Shown: piece after piece, positions 22,168 through 30,306 of the stretch
Layout of the letters: every line of letters begins with the position of its first letter
Numbering within the stretch: position 1 is the stretch's first letter
NCBI GenBank assembly: GCA_041580235.1
Contig: JBFGEG010000023.1
Span: forward strand, 1 to 42,637
From: JADFOJ01 sp041580235
GTDB taxonomy: Bacteria > Planctomycetota > Phycisphaerae > Phycisphaerales > SM1A02
DNA length: 42,637 nucleotides
Direction of reading: 5' to 3'
Program-made: the position numbers and the translations under genes
The notes under the pieces: generated by a model
Seen by the model: only the letters and a program-made list of their open reading frames with translations
Database searches by the model: none
What the model was told of the DNA's origin: nothing

Positions 22168-25100
22168 ATGACCGATGTTGCACTTCCGGTCGTAAACAAG
22201 ACGACGATCCGGCCCTCGAAGTCGGGGCGGCGGCGGGCGGTCGTGCTGATCATCGTCCATCTGCTCCTGGCGATTCACATCGCCCAGTGGCTCGTGACGG
22301 GGACCACGATGACGCCGCTGGAGCCCTCGGAGTCGATGGAGTTCGCCAAGCGGAGCATCGTCAACGCCGGGCTGATTTTCTTCGCCCTGACCATCCTGAG
22401 CACGCTCGTCCTGGGGCGATGGTTCTGCGGCTGGGCGTGCCACCTGGTCGCGCTGCAGGATCTGTGCCGCTGGCTGCTGGGCAAGGTCAAGCTCAAGCCA
22501 AAGCCCGTCCGGCTCGGCGTGCTCGGCCTCGTTCCCCTGCTCGCCTTCGTGTACATGTTCATCGCCCCGGCCGTGTACCGGCTGCTGCACGACATGCCCA
22601 TGGGCAACGTCGAGGTCCACCTCACGACGGAGACGTTCTGGGCCACCTTCCCGTCCTGGATCCCCGCCATTCTCACGTTTCTGTTCTGCGGCTTCGTGAT
22701 TATCTACCTGCTCGGGGCGAAGGGGTTCTGCACCTACGGCTGCCCGTACGGCGCGATCTACGGGATCGTCGACCAGCTCGCCGTCGGCTCCATCCGGGTG
22801 ACCGACGCCTGCGAGGGCTGCGGCCACTGCACTGCCGTGTGCAGCTCCAACGTGCGTGTGCACCAGGAGGTCCGCGACTACGGGATGGTCGTCGACCCCG
22901 GCTGCATGAAGTGCCTCGACTGCGTGAGCGTCTGCCCCAACGACGCGCTCTACTTCGGGGTCGGCGTCCCGTCCATGCTCGTGAGACGCCGGGCGGGCGG
23001 GACCGGGAACGCGGCCCGGCTGGCGGCCCTCGCGCGAGCCCTGCCGTCGTGGCTGCTCATCGCCGTCTTCCTCTTCGCCGGCTACAGCCTGCTGATGTGG
23101 TACGACGGCGACCTCGACTGGCGTGTCGTCTCGATTCTGACGGCCGGATCGCTGGTCGTCGCCGCTCTCTTCAAGGGACGGTCCGAGCGTATCGGCGAAT
23201 ACACCCTGGGCGAGCAGGCGGTGCTCTGTGTTGCGTTTGTCCTGGCCATGCTCGCTTTCCGCGGTCTTTACGGCATGATCCCGCTGCTCTTTGCGCTGGG
23301 GCTCGCCGCCATCCTTTCTTACCTCACCCTCAAGGCCCTGCGGCTGATCTACAAGCGTGACCTCGGCCTGCACGGCTGGTCCCTGAAGCGGGCCGGGCGG
23401 CTCCGGCCGGCCGGCGTCGTCCTGGCCCTCGTGATGGCGGGCGTGGCGGTCTTCGGGGTCCACAGCGGCCTCGTTCAGTACCACGGCCGCGCCGGCCTGC
23501 TCGCCTACCGGCAGGTGGCTCGCGCTGCGGGTGGCGAGGGGGTTGAGTCGTCTCTTGTCGATCGGGCGTTACGGCACGTGGGGCGGGCATCACGGCTGGC
23601 GCTGATCGCGAACCCTTACGACGAGGCCACCATCGCCCGTCTTCACCTGCTCAAGGGAGACCTCGACGACTACGAGACGCACATGCGGATCGCCGTGGAT
23701 CGGCTTCCGGAAGATGCCGCGTTGCCGCTGGAGCTCGGGGATTTCTACGGCTCGCGCGGCCGTCCCGACGACGCCGCGGCCATGTACCGCATCTCGATCG
23801 ATCGCGCGCCGGGCCAGGTGGAGGCCCTGGTCCACCTCGGTCGGACCCTCGCCGGCCGCGGCGCGTTCGACGAAGCCGGGCGGGCCTTCGACCAGGCGCT
23901 GGAGGCGGACCCGGACCGGTCCGGCATCTGGTTCAACTACGGCGTCCTCGAATCGGTGCGGGGACGCTTCGACGACGCCATCGCCCGCTTCGAGCGCGCC
24001 GTCGAGCTTGACCCCGGCTTCGTCGAAGCTCGTGAGAACCTCGCGGGCGCCTACTGCCAGGTCGGGCGTCTCCGGGACGGCATCGCGCAGTTCGGCGAGG
24101 CGCTGGCGCTGCGTCCCGACGCGGGCACCCACGAGCTGGTCGCGCGGGCCCACTTCGCCCTCGGCGAGCTGGCCGAGGGACGGACGCACCTTGAAAACGC
24201 CCTGGCGCTCGCCCCGGATCGCGAGCAGACACGCGAGCTGCTCCGCGAAATCGACGCCCTCCTGGGCACCGACCTGCGCGACCCGCCCGATCCTGCCGGG
24301 GACGAGGTCTCCATCGAGCAGGAGGTCGCCGACAACATCCTGGGCCAGGTCGTCGGCAGCTCGACGCTGCGGTCGTTCGACCTGCCGGAGCCGTTCGTCA
24401 GGCGGCTCGCGGACCGGATCATCCGCTCCTCGTACCGGCAACGCTACCGCCGTGTCCTGCCCGGCGAAGGCGACCGCGGCGCGACGCCGCCGCCGGGCGT
24501 GGGGGCAAGCGACATCGCGGTCGAGGTGCGAACCCTCGAGCTCGCGGAATCGGTTCGGCTCTACTGGCAGTCGCTTGCCGAGCAGCGTCCGCCGCTGCGC
24601 GGCTACCGGGCGCCGATCCTCGACGACGCGATGACCCCCTGGCCGGTGCAGGTGCCCGACGAGACGGCTCTCGTCGAGCTACGCGAGGCCGAGAGCATCG
24701 TGGCCGAGGGCCTGGCCCGTGACGGCCTGCTCGTCACGACCGCGCGTGTCGTTGAGCTTCTGGGCCCGCCGGTGGTTGCCGACGACAGCATGCAGCTTCT
24801 CAGGTCGGTGGGGCTGCCCTTCGACCTGCTGGAGCACTTCGAGCTGCCGGGCGTCTCGCCGGGGGCGCGCGGCGTGGTGTGGTTCGTCGCCCAGCGGCTT
24901 GCCGAGGGCGGCACCGCCGCGGAGCTCGAGCCTGAGCTGCGCCGCGTGGGCTTCCGTTTCACACCGACCCGGCCGGGCTTCAAGCTGGCCACCGAGGACG
25001 GCCGCCACCAGATCGACGCGCTGCGTCTGCAGCTGACCCGCGGCACCTACTGGCGCGGCCCCGGCGCCGGCGGCTGCCTCGACGTGGCCCGCCAGCTCGT

Positions 25101-26319
25101 GAGCGCCCTGCCCGAGGCGGACCTTGTGGCCGGCATCGAGCAGAAGCACGTCGAGACGCTGGTGACCCTGACCAGCCACTGGCCGCTGCGCCGCGACGGC
25201 CGCCTGACACTCCTTGCCCAGCCGCTGGCCGTCGCGCAATGGGCCCAGGACAACGCCAAGTCGGGGTTCGTCAGGGAGGCCGGCGTCACGCGGACCGCCA
25301 CCATCGTGCCCCGCTACGCGTCGCGTCACGAAGACGGCTCGGTCTTCGTGCCCGGGGAGTCGCTGGTGATGAACGGCGTGGCCTCGACCGGGCGCATGGT
25401 GTTCCAGTCGCCGCTGCTGTTCCAGGGCGGCAACCTGCTGGCGGTGCGGGATCCCGCCACCGGGCAGCGCGTTTTGCTCCTCGGCGAGGCCGAGGTCTAC
25501 CGCAACACCGCCCTGGGACTGACCGCCGAGCAGGTCCTCGACGCCTTTCGCATCGAGCTCGGCGTCGACCGGTGCGTCGTGGTGCCGTCGGTGTCGTTTC
25601 ACATCGACTACGACGTGAGCCTTCGGGTCCACGACGGTCGAATCGTCGCCTTCGTCAACGACACCGACGCGGCGCTGCGTCTCATCGCGGGTCTCGGCGT
25701 GGATGCCCTGGCCGCCCACGGCGTCCTGGATTCCGTGGCGGCCGAAACGGCCCGCGGGCACCTGGAAGCGCGACGCGACGGCGAGCTGGTGCAGCTCGTC
25801 TACCAGCGTGTGTTCGCCCAAGCCAACCCCGACGGGAGCTTCCCGCTGTCGATGGCCGAGGCCTTCGCCGTCGACGAGATCGACTCGCCGATCGGCAACT
25901 TCCAGCGGTTCCTCGCCGCCATGGACGCGCTGGCCGCGGCGGCGATCGCCCCGGATCAGCTTCCGCCCGATCGCCACACCCGCAGCTACTTCCGGTCGTT
26001 GACGCGGCGGCGCGCCGATCGGCGGTCACTGCACGGGATGCTCGAGGAGCAGGGATGGAAGGTGGTGGGGGTGCCGAGCCTCGCCGACGCCGAGCTGAGC
26101 CTCAACGCCGTCAACGGCATCCACGACCCGGCGCGGTATCTCATGCCCGCCTACGGCGGCTTTTACGCACCCCTCGACCGGGCGGCGGCGGCGACCTTCG
26201 AAGCCGAGCTGGGACCGGTCGTGCGTGTGATCCCGGTCCTCTGCGGCGAGAGCCAGCGTCGCGTGGGTGCCGTTCACTGCTCGGTTTCCGTGCTTCCCCG
26301 CCCCGGAAGCGCAAAATAA
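22168..26319 (+). CDS. NapH/NosR-like membrane ferredoxin fused to TPR repeats and a PAD/agmatine-deiminase-like domain
   Basis: A 1383-residue protein in three parts. Residues 1-430 are a polytopic membrane module with C87-G-W-A-C91 and C188-T-Y-G-C192 loops and two four-Cys clusters (C215, C218, C221, C225; C246, C249, C252, C256), as in NapH/NosR/CcoG electron carriers. Residues about 515-700 are TPR repeats (L-G-R-T-L-A-G-R-G-A-F-D-E-A; N-Y-G-V-L-E-S-V-R-G-R-F-D-D-A). The last part, about 985-1383, has the landmarks of guanidino-group-modifying enzymes: W1025-A-Q-D1028, F1085-Q-G-G-N, F-H1145-I-D1147 and V-H-C1371. These match the substrate Asp, catalytic His-x-Asp and nucleophilic Cys of peptidylarginine and agmatine deiminases. 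Residues 700-985 are unassigned. The ATG at 22168 begins the membrane module; earlier in-frame codons have no support. The frame is open throughout, so the fusion is real in this sequence. Function is unknown. Confidence 0.85.
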   Translation: MTDVALPVVNKTTIRPSKSGRRRAVVLIIVHLLLAIHIAQWLVTGTTMTPLEPSESMEFAKRSIVNAGLIFFALTILSTLVLGRWFCGWACHLVALQDLCRWLLGKVKLKPKPVRLGVLGLVPLLAFVYMFIAPAVYRLLHDMPMGNVEVHLTTETFWATFPSWIPAILTFLFCGFVIIYLLGAKGFCTYGCPYGAIYGIVDQLAVGSIRVTDACEGCGHCTAVCSSNVRVHQEVRDYGMVVDPGCMKCLDCVSVCPNDALYFGVGVPSMLVRRRAGGTGNAARLAALARALPSWLLIAVFLFAGYSLLMWYDGDLDWRVVSILTAGSLVVAALFKGRSERIGEYTLGEQAVLCVAFVLAMLAFRGLYGMIPLLFALGLAAILSYLTLKALRLIYKRDLGLHGWSLKRAGRLRPAGVVLALVMAGVAVFGVHSGLVQYHGRAGLLAYRQVARAAGGEGVESSLVDRALRHVGRASRLALIANPYDEATIARLHLLKGDLDDYETHMRIAVDRLPEDAALPLELGDFYGSRGRPDDAAAMYRISIDRAPGQVEALVHLGRTLAGRGAFDEAGRAFDQALEADPDRSGIWFNYGVLESVRGRFDDAIARFERAVELDPGFVEARENLAGAYCQVGRLRDGIAQFGEALALRPDAGTHELVARAHFALGELAEGRTHLENALALAPDREQTRELLREIDALLGTDLRDPPDPAGDEVSIEQEVADNILGQVVGSSTLRSFDLPEPFVRRLADRIIRSSYRQRYRRVLPGEGDRGATPPPGVGASDIAVEVRTLELAESVRLYWQSLAEQRPPLRGYRAPILDDAMTPWPVQVPDETALVELREAESIVAEGLARDGLLVTTARVVELLGPPVVADDSMQLLRSVGLPFDLLEHFELPGVSPGARGVVWFVAQRLAEGGTAAELEPELRRVGFRFTPTRPGFKLATEDGRHQIDALRLQLTRGTYWRGPGAGGCLDVARQLVSALPEADLVAGIEQKHVETLVTLTSHWPLRRDGRLTLLAQPLAVAQWAQDNAKSGFVREAGVTRTATIVPRYASRHEDGSVFVPGESLVMNGVASTGRMVFQSPLLFQGGNLLAVRDPATGQRVLLLGEAEVYRNTALGLTAEQVLDAFRIELGVDRCVVVPSVSFHIDYDVSLRVHDGRIVAFVNDTDAALRLIAGLGVDALAAHGVLDSVAAETARGHLEARRDGELVQLVYQRVFAQANPDGSFPLSMAEAFAVDEIDSPIGNFQRFLAAMDALAAAAIAPDQLPPDRHTRSYFRSLTRRRADRRSLHGMLEEQGWKVVGVPSLADAELSLNAVNGIHDPARYLMPAYGGFYAPLDRAAAATFEAELGPVVRVIPVLCGESQRRVGAVHCSVSVLPRPGSAK

Positions 26320-26355
26320 CCGCAGGATGCCGCTTTCGGCCCCGTCCGTGTCCCG

Positions 26356-26361
26356 TATAGT
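26356..26361 (+). promoter_or_regulatory. possible -10 box of the beta-helix protein gene
   Basis: TATAGT matches the -10 consensus at five of six positions in the 104-base gap before the secreted beta-helix gene. I see no good -35 at 16-18 bases. It would give a leader of about 55 bases. Confidence 0.3.
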
Positions 26362-26423
26362 GGGGCGGGGGAAGGGTTTCTTCTGGCTCCGGGCCACGCC
26401 ACCGGGGCCTCTCCTCGCACGTC

Positions 26424-28718
26424 TTGATTCATCGCATCGGGCACAACTCCTTGACGCCTGGGGTCATGCTGCTGGTGGTCTCGACCGCGTGTCCAGCCCA
26501 GACGGTGTGGTACGTCGATGACGACGCCACGGCCGGCCGCGACGGCACGAGCTGGCCGACGGCCTTCACCGAGCTCCAGTCGGCGCTGGCCCTGGCCACG
26601 GCCGGGGACGAGATCCGGGTGGCGGGGGGCCTGTACCGGCCGGACTTCGATCCGGACGCCGCCGTGCACACGGGCGACCGCCACGCGACCTTCGTGCTCA
26701 CCAGCGGTGCGCGTCTCTACGGCGGCTACGCGGGGGTCAACGCGTTTGACCCCGACGCCCGCGACGTCGCGGTGCACGTGACGATCCTCACGGGAGACCT
26801 CGCCGGCGACGACGGTCCGGCCTTCGCCGGCAACGCCGACAACAGCTACCACGTCGTCACCGCCAGCGACACCGACGAGACGACGGTCCTCGACGGCGTG
26901 ACCATCACCGCCGGAAACGCCGACGGCGACGGGCCGCCGGCCCTGTGCTTCGGCGGCCCGAACACCGGATTACCGTGCACGGACACGAGCCAGTGCGACG
27001 CCGGAGACTGCATCAGCCTCGACAGCACCGGCGCCGGGGTGATCGCCTTCAACGGCCGGGCCGCCCTGCACGCCTGCACGATCACCGCCAACTTCGCGGC
27101 CTTCCAGGGGGCGGGCATGATGCTCAAGGCCGGCAGCGACCTCACCATGACGGACTGCACCTTCACCGACAACCGAGCCCTCGACAACGGCGGGGCGATC
27201 TATGCCGGCGGCAGCAGCCCGACGATCAACGGTTGCAGCTTCGCCGGCAACTCGGGGGCGCGGTACGCGGGGGCCCTGTGCCTGCGCGACCTCAGCAACG
27301 CGACGATCGTCAACACCTCGTTCGTCGGCAACACCGCCGCCGAGCAGGAGACCACCGGAGGCGGCGCGATCGTCAACGCGTCCAGCAGCCCCACGCTCAA
27401 CGGGTGCGTCTTCGAGGCCAACGTCTCGTTTCTGGGCCGCGCCGGGGCGATCTACAACAAGTTCGGCTTCGACGAGAACTTGGGACCCAGCGCGCCGCTC
27501 ATCGAGGATTGCACGTTCACCGACAACGTCGCCGCCACCGGCGGCGCGGTGTTCAACGATCGGGCCAACCCGACCATCACCAACTGCACCTTCACGGGCA
27601 ATGACGCGACCGCCGGCGAGGGCGGCGGCGCCATCTGGAACGACGGCGGGCGCCCCCTGATCACCGGCTGCGGCTTCACGCGCAACATCGGCTTCAACGG
27701 CGGCGGGGTGTACAGCGGAAACCATGCCTCGCCCGTGATCAGCGACTGCGTGTTCACCGGCAACGCTGCGATCAACGACAACGGCGGCGGCGTCTCCAAC
27801 GTCGAGTCCGATGCGCTGATCACGGGCAGCACGTTCATCGACAACACCGCCACCGGTGAAGGCTTTGTCGTGGGCGGTGGAGTGAGCAACTACCTGAGCA
27901 ACCCGACCATCACCCACTGCGTGTTCGTGGGCAACAGCGCGACCTGGGGCGGCGGCGGGCTGTACAACGAGAGCGGCGGCGACGACGCGACCGGCCCCGT
28001 CATCACGCACTGCACCTTCACCGCCAACGTCGCCGCCTACGGGGCGGGCATGTACAACTTCTGGAGCAGCCCCACCGTCGCCAACTGCCTGCTGTCGGAC
28101 AACCTCGCCAGCGCCTGGGGTGGCGGGATGTACAACGACTTCTCCAGCAGCCCCGAGGTGAGCCACTGCACGTTCGCCGCCAACACGGCCGTCCGAGGGG
28201 GCGGCGTCAACAACGAGAACGTCATCGGCAGCCCGGCGCTGAGCCACTGCATCGTCTGGGGCAATGCACCCGAACAGATCACGGACGACGGGATGACCCC
28301 GGCGTCGGTGAGCTACTGCAGCGTGCAGGGGGGCTGGCCGGGCGGGACCAACATGGACGACGACCCGTCCTTCGCGGACCCTGCGGGAGGCGAGTACCGC
28401 CTGCGGGCGGGTTCGGCGTGCATTGACGCGGGGGACCCCGCGTTCGATGCCCACGACGCGCTCGACCTCGACGGCAACCCCAGGCAGGCCGACGGTGACG
28501 GAGACGGCCTAAGCATCGTCGATCTTGGGGCTTACGAGTTTTCGGCGCCCTGCCCGGCGGACATCGACCGCGACGGAGCGGTGAATCTCTCGGACCTGGA
28601 GGCCCTCATCGCGGCGTGGGGGCCCAATCCGGGGCATCCCGCCGACCTCGACGACGACGGAACCGTCGGCATCACCGACTTTTTGGCCCTGATCGGCAAC
28701 TGGGGAACTTGTCCCTAG
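26424..28718 (+). CDS. secreted right-handed beta-helix protein with dockerin-like C-terminal tail
   Basis: A 764-residue exported protein. After a signal peptide ending A-C-P-A-Q, the sequence W-Y-V-D-D-D-A-x-x-G-x-D-G-x-x-W opens the parallel beta-helix typical of polymorphic outer-membrane-like proteins. At least nine repeats of C-x-F-x-x-N-x-A-x-x-G-G-[GA]-[VIM] follow (about 215-610). Near 685-700 comes I-D-A-G-D-P-A-F, a common end cap. The C-terminal 55 residues hold two calcium-loop-like repeats (D-I-D-R-D-G-A-V-N-L-S-D-L and D-L-D-D-D-G-T-V-G-I-T-D-F) and the end W-G-T-C-P, a planctomycete dockerin-like tail of unclear role. The start is a TTG at 26424, chosen because it gives a full signal peptide; the ATG at 26466 would leave it too short. 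It probably binds or cuts polysaccharide, but no catalytic site is clear. Confidence 0.8.
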   Translation: MIHRIGHNSLTPGVMLLVVSTACPAQTVWYVDDDATAGRDGTSWPTAFTELQSALALATAGDEIRVAGGLYRPDFDPDAAVHTGDRHATFVLTSGARLYGGYAGVNAFDPDARDVAVHVTILTGDLAGDDGPAFAGNADNSYHVVTASDTDETTVLDGVTITAGNADGDGPPALCFGGPNTGLPCTDTSQCDAGDCISLDSTGAGVIAFNGRAALHACTITANFAAFQGAGMMLKAGSDLTMTDCTFTDNRALDNGGAIYAGGSSPTINGCSFAGNSGARYAGALCLRDLSNATIVNTSFVGNTAAEQETTGGGAIVNASSSPTLNGCVFEANVSFLGRAGAIYNKFGFDENLGPSAPLIEDCTFTDNVAATGGAVFNDRANPTITNCTFTGNDATAGEGGGAIWNDGGRPLITGCGFTRNIGFNGGGVYSGNHASPVISDCVFTGNAAINDNGGGVSNVESDALITGSTFIDNTATGEGFVVGGGVSNYLSNPTITHCVFVGNSATWGGGGLYNESGGDDATGPVITHCTFTANVAAYGAGMYNFWSSPTVANCLLSDNLASAWGGGMYNDFSSSPEVSHCTFAANTAVRGGGVNNENVIGSPALSHCIVWGNAPEQITDDGMTPASVSYCSVQGGWPGGTNMDDDPSFADPAGGEYRLRAGSACIDAGDPAFDAHDALDLDGNPRQADGDGDGLSIVDLGAYEFSAPCPADIDRDGAVNLSDLEALIAAWGPNPGHPADLDDDGTVGITDFLALIGNWGTCP

Positions 28719-28738
28719 GAACCTGTCTCACCCGTGCG

Positions 28739-28744
28739 TATTAT
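28739..28744 (+). promoter_or_regulatory. possible -10 box of the second secreted protein gene
   Basis: TATTAT matches the -10 consensus at five of six positions, 37 bases before the ATG at 28782 and 20 bases after the preceding stop. No convincing -35 is visible. Confidence 0.3.
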
Positions 28745-28781
28745 CGCGGAACGTCCCCCGAACCCGTGGAGAAGAACTGTC

Positions 28782-30188
28782 ATGAATGATCTCGGACCCA
28801 AGGCCTGGCGCCTTCTGGTGTGTGCGATGGTGGCCGGCGTACCGGCCGTCAAGGTCCACGCCCAGGCCGATGTCTCCCTGTGCGTCCTGCATCAGGTCAC
28901 CAAGTGGGGCACGCTTGGCGACATCACGGCGTACTCGATCGGCACGACGTCGGTCAACGTCGGAACCACGAACCTCAACTGGATCCAGAACGGCGTCAAC
29001 CACCCCGTGATCGGGCAGAACCTGTTCAAGCTCGAGGACGGCCGGTTCGAGCAGATCGGCCAGTCCTGGCTCAAGCACAGCTTCTGCGCCCTGCAGATCC
29101 CCAGCGCCTGTGATTCGGGCTGTCCCGGCCAGGGCGGGTGCCTCAGCTTCCTGGCCCCCGGCTGCCAGGACCCCTACTCGGCGCCCCGCAACGGCAGCCA
29201 GAACCTGCTGGGCCCCAAGTGGCAGGTCAACGCCCACACCGGCGAGTTCACCTGGACGCCCGCCAACGGCGACCAGGGCAACACCGGCGACCTGGCCTAC
29301 ATGCGGCTCCAGGCCCACAACGCGGATCTCGGTCACGCCGACGCGATCTACTTCATCGAGGGCCAGTACGTCGCCCTCGACGACTCGGCCGCCGGCAACC
29401 AGAACAACAACGCCTCGTACCGGATGGTCTCGATCAGCGCGGCCCCGAACTACAACATGGGCTTCGTCGGCGGCCAGACGACCCAGTTCCAGCGGCCCGC
29501 GATTACCGCCTGGAAGAGCCACGGCAACGGCGTGGACCAGCCGGACTTCGACGTCTTCAGCGCCAACGTGCAGGTCCCCGACGACGGCCTGTTCATCGCC
29601 GCCTACAAGGTGAGCGACAACGGCGACGGCACCTGGCACTACGAGTACGCCATCCAGAACCTCAACAGCCACCGGTCGGCCTACATGCTCGAGATTCCCG
29701 TCGGCGCCAACGTGACGCTCACCAACGTGGGCTTCCACGACGTGGACTATCACTCGGGCGACGGCGGGCCGGGCGCCGTCAACTACGACGGCACGGACTG
29801 GGCCGTCACCAGCGGAGCGGGCTCGATCACCTGGTCCACCCAGACCGAGGCGGAGAACGCGCTGGCCAACGCCCTGCGGTGGGGAACGCTCTATAACTTC
29901 CGCTTCGACGCCGACAGCCCGCCGCAGGATGTCAGCGCGACCCTCGGTCTGTACCGCTCCGGTTCGCCGCCGTCGGTGAGCTTCAACACCAAGGGTCCGT
30001 CCGACGTGCTCGTGGACTGCCCGGAGGACTGCGGCAACGGCGACGGCGTCATCGGCATCGAGGACTTCCTGGCCGTGCTCGGCACGTGGGGCCAGTCCGG
30101 CGTCGACTGCGACTTCGTCGATCCGCCCGCCGGCGTGGGCATCGAGGAGTTCCTCGCGATCATCGGCCTCTGGGGCGCCTGCCCGTAA
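28782..30188 (+). CDS. secreted protein of unknown function with dockerin-like C-terminal tail
   Basis: A 468-residue protein with a signal peptide ending V-H-A-Q-A. The body (about 30-405) is rich in Gly, Asn, Trp and Tyr and predicted beta-structured (C-V-L-H-Q-V-T-K-W-G; Y-S-I-G-T-T-S-V-N-V-G), with six Cys between about 95 and 130 that may form disulfides. I recognise no enzyme motif. The last 55 residues carry the pattern D-x-x-x-D-G-V-I-G-I-E-D-F-L-A-V-L-G-T-W-G, then a second, weaker copy, and end W-G-A-C-P, as in the gene before. The ATG at 28782 follows GGAGAAG (28768-28774); an earlier in-frame ATG at 28734 would spoil the signal peptide. A strong terminator follows. Confidence 0.82.
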   Translation: MNDLGPKAWRLLVCAMVAGVPAVKVHAQADVSLCVLHQVTKWGTLGDITAYSIGTTSVNVGTTNLNWIQNGVNHPVIGQNLFKLEDGRFEQIGQSWLKHSFCALQIPSACDSGCPGQGGCLSFLAPGCQDPYSAPRNGSQNLLGPKWQVNAHTGEFTWTPANGDQGNTGDLAYMRLQAHNADLGHADAIYFIEGQYVALDDSAAGNQNNNASYRMVSISAAPNYNMGFVGGQTTQFQRPAITAWKSHGNGVDQPDFDVFSANVQVPDDGLFIAAYKVSDNGDGTWHYEYAIQNLNSHRSAYMLEIPVGANVTLTNVGFHDVDYHSGDGGPGAVNYDGTDWAVTSGAGSITWSTQTEAENALANALRWGTLYNFRFDADSPPQDVSATLGLYRSGSPPSVSFNTKGPSDVLVDCPEDCGNGDGVIGIEDFLAVLGTWGQSGVDCDFVDPPAGVGIEEFLAIIGLWGACP

Positions 30189-30220
30189 AGCCGACGCGTT
30201 GTTGTCTTCCGATAAACGAC

Positions 30221-30251
30221 ACCCCCGAGCTCGTCGAGCTCGGGGGTTTTT
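30221..30251 (+). terminator. strong intrinsic terminator
   Basis: ACCCCCGAGCTC (30221-30232) pairs perfectly with GAGCTCGGGGGT (30236-30247) around a three-base GTC loop and runs into TTTTT (30247-30251). This is the clearest terminator in the window. It separates the secreted-protein gene from the protease pair. Confidence 0.9.
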
Positions 30252-30306
30252 GTTCTGCCGGGCGGTTGGAAGCGCGGACTATCATTCACGGAAGGGAAGG
30301 GCACGC

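Noticed and set aside
27100..28300. Possible CRISPR or DNA-level tandem repeats
   Set aside because: The repetition is in the protein (beta-helix turns); at the DNA level the units vary in sequence and length and have no spacer structure.
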